The notes beneath the pieces were generated by a model. It did not search any database. It was not told the DNA's origin and worked only from the letters and a program-made list of their open reading frames with translations. Below are positions 63,705 to 64,000 of a stretch of DNA of 64,000 bases, piece by piece. The stretch comes from Lichenicoccus sp964245755 (GTDB lineage: Bacteria > Pseudomonadota > Alphaproteobacteria > Acetobacterales > Acetobacteraceae), in contig CAXTNV010000001.1 of assembly GCA_964245755.1 (NCBI GenBank), positions 1 through 64,000 of the forward strand, in the 5' to 3' direction. The position numbers and the translations under genes were made by a program. How positions within the stretch are numbered: position 1 is the first letter of the stretch; each line of letters starts with the position of its first letter.

Positions 63705-64000
63705 ATGGAGGATCTTGCCGGGAAGGTCGCGCTGGTGAGCGGCACGAGCGGGATCGGGCGGGCCACCGCGATCCGGTTGGCAGAGGCGGGGGCGCGTGTC
63801 ATGGCGCTCGGGATCGATGCCGAGGCCAATGCCGCGCTGGCGCGCACCGCCGCCTCGGCGGGTCTCGCCATCCTGACCCGGGAAGCGGACGTGGCCCTGC
63901 CCGGTCCGGTGCAGGCAGCCGTTGCCGAGACGGTCTCGGCGTATGGCGGCCTCGACATCATCGTCAACGCCGCCGCGATCCATCCCTACGGCGATGCCGT
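63705..64000 (+). CDS. Short-chain dehydrogenase/reductase, partial (cut by window edge)
   Basis: The first 98 residues of an SDR, extending past the right edge. They show the cofactor motif VSGTSGIGRATAIRLAEAGARV (GxxxGIG at about residues 13-19) and the start of the NAG-type motif as IVNAAAIHPYG. A ribosome-binding site GGGGGGA precedes the ATG. It is divergent from the SDR of the sugar unit, and the two may share a promoter region at 63598-63704. The active-site Ser-Tyr-Lys lies outside the window. Confidence 0.85.
   Translation, partial: MEDLAGKVALVSGTSGIGRATAIRLAEAGARVMALGIDAEANAALARTAASAGLAILTREADVALPGPVQAAVAETVSAYGGLDIIVNAAAIHPYGDA

Overview
The window is a GC-rich (roughly 70% by eye) bacterial chromosome segment. 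It is densely packed and dominated by carbohydrate import and oxidation. The adjacent metK-trmB pair, the PQQ-type sugar dehydrogenase fused to cytochrome c, the GMC/gluconate-dehydrogenase-type oxidoreductase, the CUT1 and CUT2 sugar importers and the radical-SAM/UdgX repair pair all fit an alphaproteobacterium, most likely Acetobacteraceae. That placement is inference; no rRNA, tRNA or CRISPR array was recognised.

Layout. 1-2.7 kb: a CUT2 sugar importer (ATPase cut by the window edge, permease, binding protein). 2.8-5.9 kb: a GMC flavoprotein translationally coupled to an alpha/beta-hydrolase fused to a gluconate-2-dehydrogenase subunit-3-like domain. 6-9.3 kb: a LysR regulator divergent from a YeiH-type exporter and a sulfite-oxidase-type molybdoenzyme, which reads as a sulfite-handling locus. 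9.3-16 kb: an AsmA protein, a secreted prolyl-oligopeptidase-family protein, a DUF3224 protein and a cytochrome c-PQQ dehydrogenase fusion. 16.0-16.8 kb: a decayed IS110 transposase in lower-GC DNA. 16.9-21 kb: a DCC protein and a PaoABC-like aldehyde oxidoreductase. 21-25.9 kb: an M20 amidohydrolase and a second CUT2 importer. 26-38.5 kb: an aldo/keto reductase, a TetR regulator, pyruvate kinase, an SH3 protein, DsrE and MoeB proteins, a DUF2939 protein, an AGE-type epimerase, radical SAM plus DUF4130-UdgX, metK and trmB.

38.4-46 kb is the accessory part. Three proteins appear to share a similar N-terminal domain: one is intact, one is broken by an internal deletion and frameshift, and one carries a different C-terminus with a GDNCEFG motif. 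Beside them lie a broken methyltransferase gene and a secreted beta-helix protein. GC content here is lower than in the flanks, and a scaffold gap lies inside. I read it as a surface-glycan-type island under decay, with no established function.

46-49.7 kb: an SDR and an MHYT-PAS-GGDEF-EAL c-di-GMP protein. 49.7-60.5 kb: a SorC-type regulator divergent from a catabolic operon holding a bifunctional aldolase/dehydrogenase, a CUT1 importer with two different ATPases, a PfkB kinase and a HAD phosphatase. The two ATPases have complementary defects that predict one working and one dead ATP site. 60.6-64 kb: a Gfo/Idh/MocA dehydrogenase, a TIM-barrel isomerase and an SDR on the minus strand, then a plus-strand SDR cut by the window edge.

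Two runs of N mark assembly gaps. One sits beside long poly-G. The other is flanked by an exact 55-bp duplication and is probably a scaffolding artefact.
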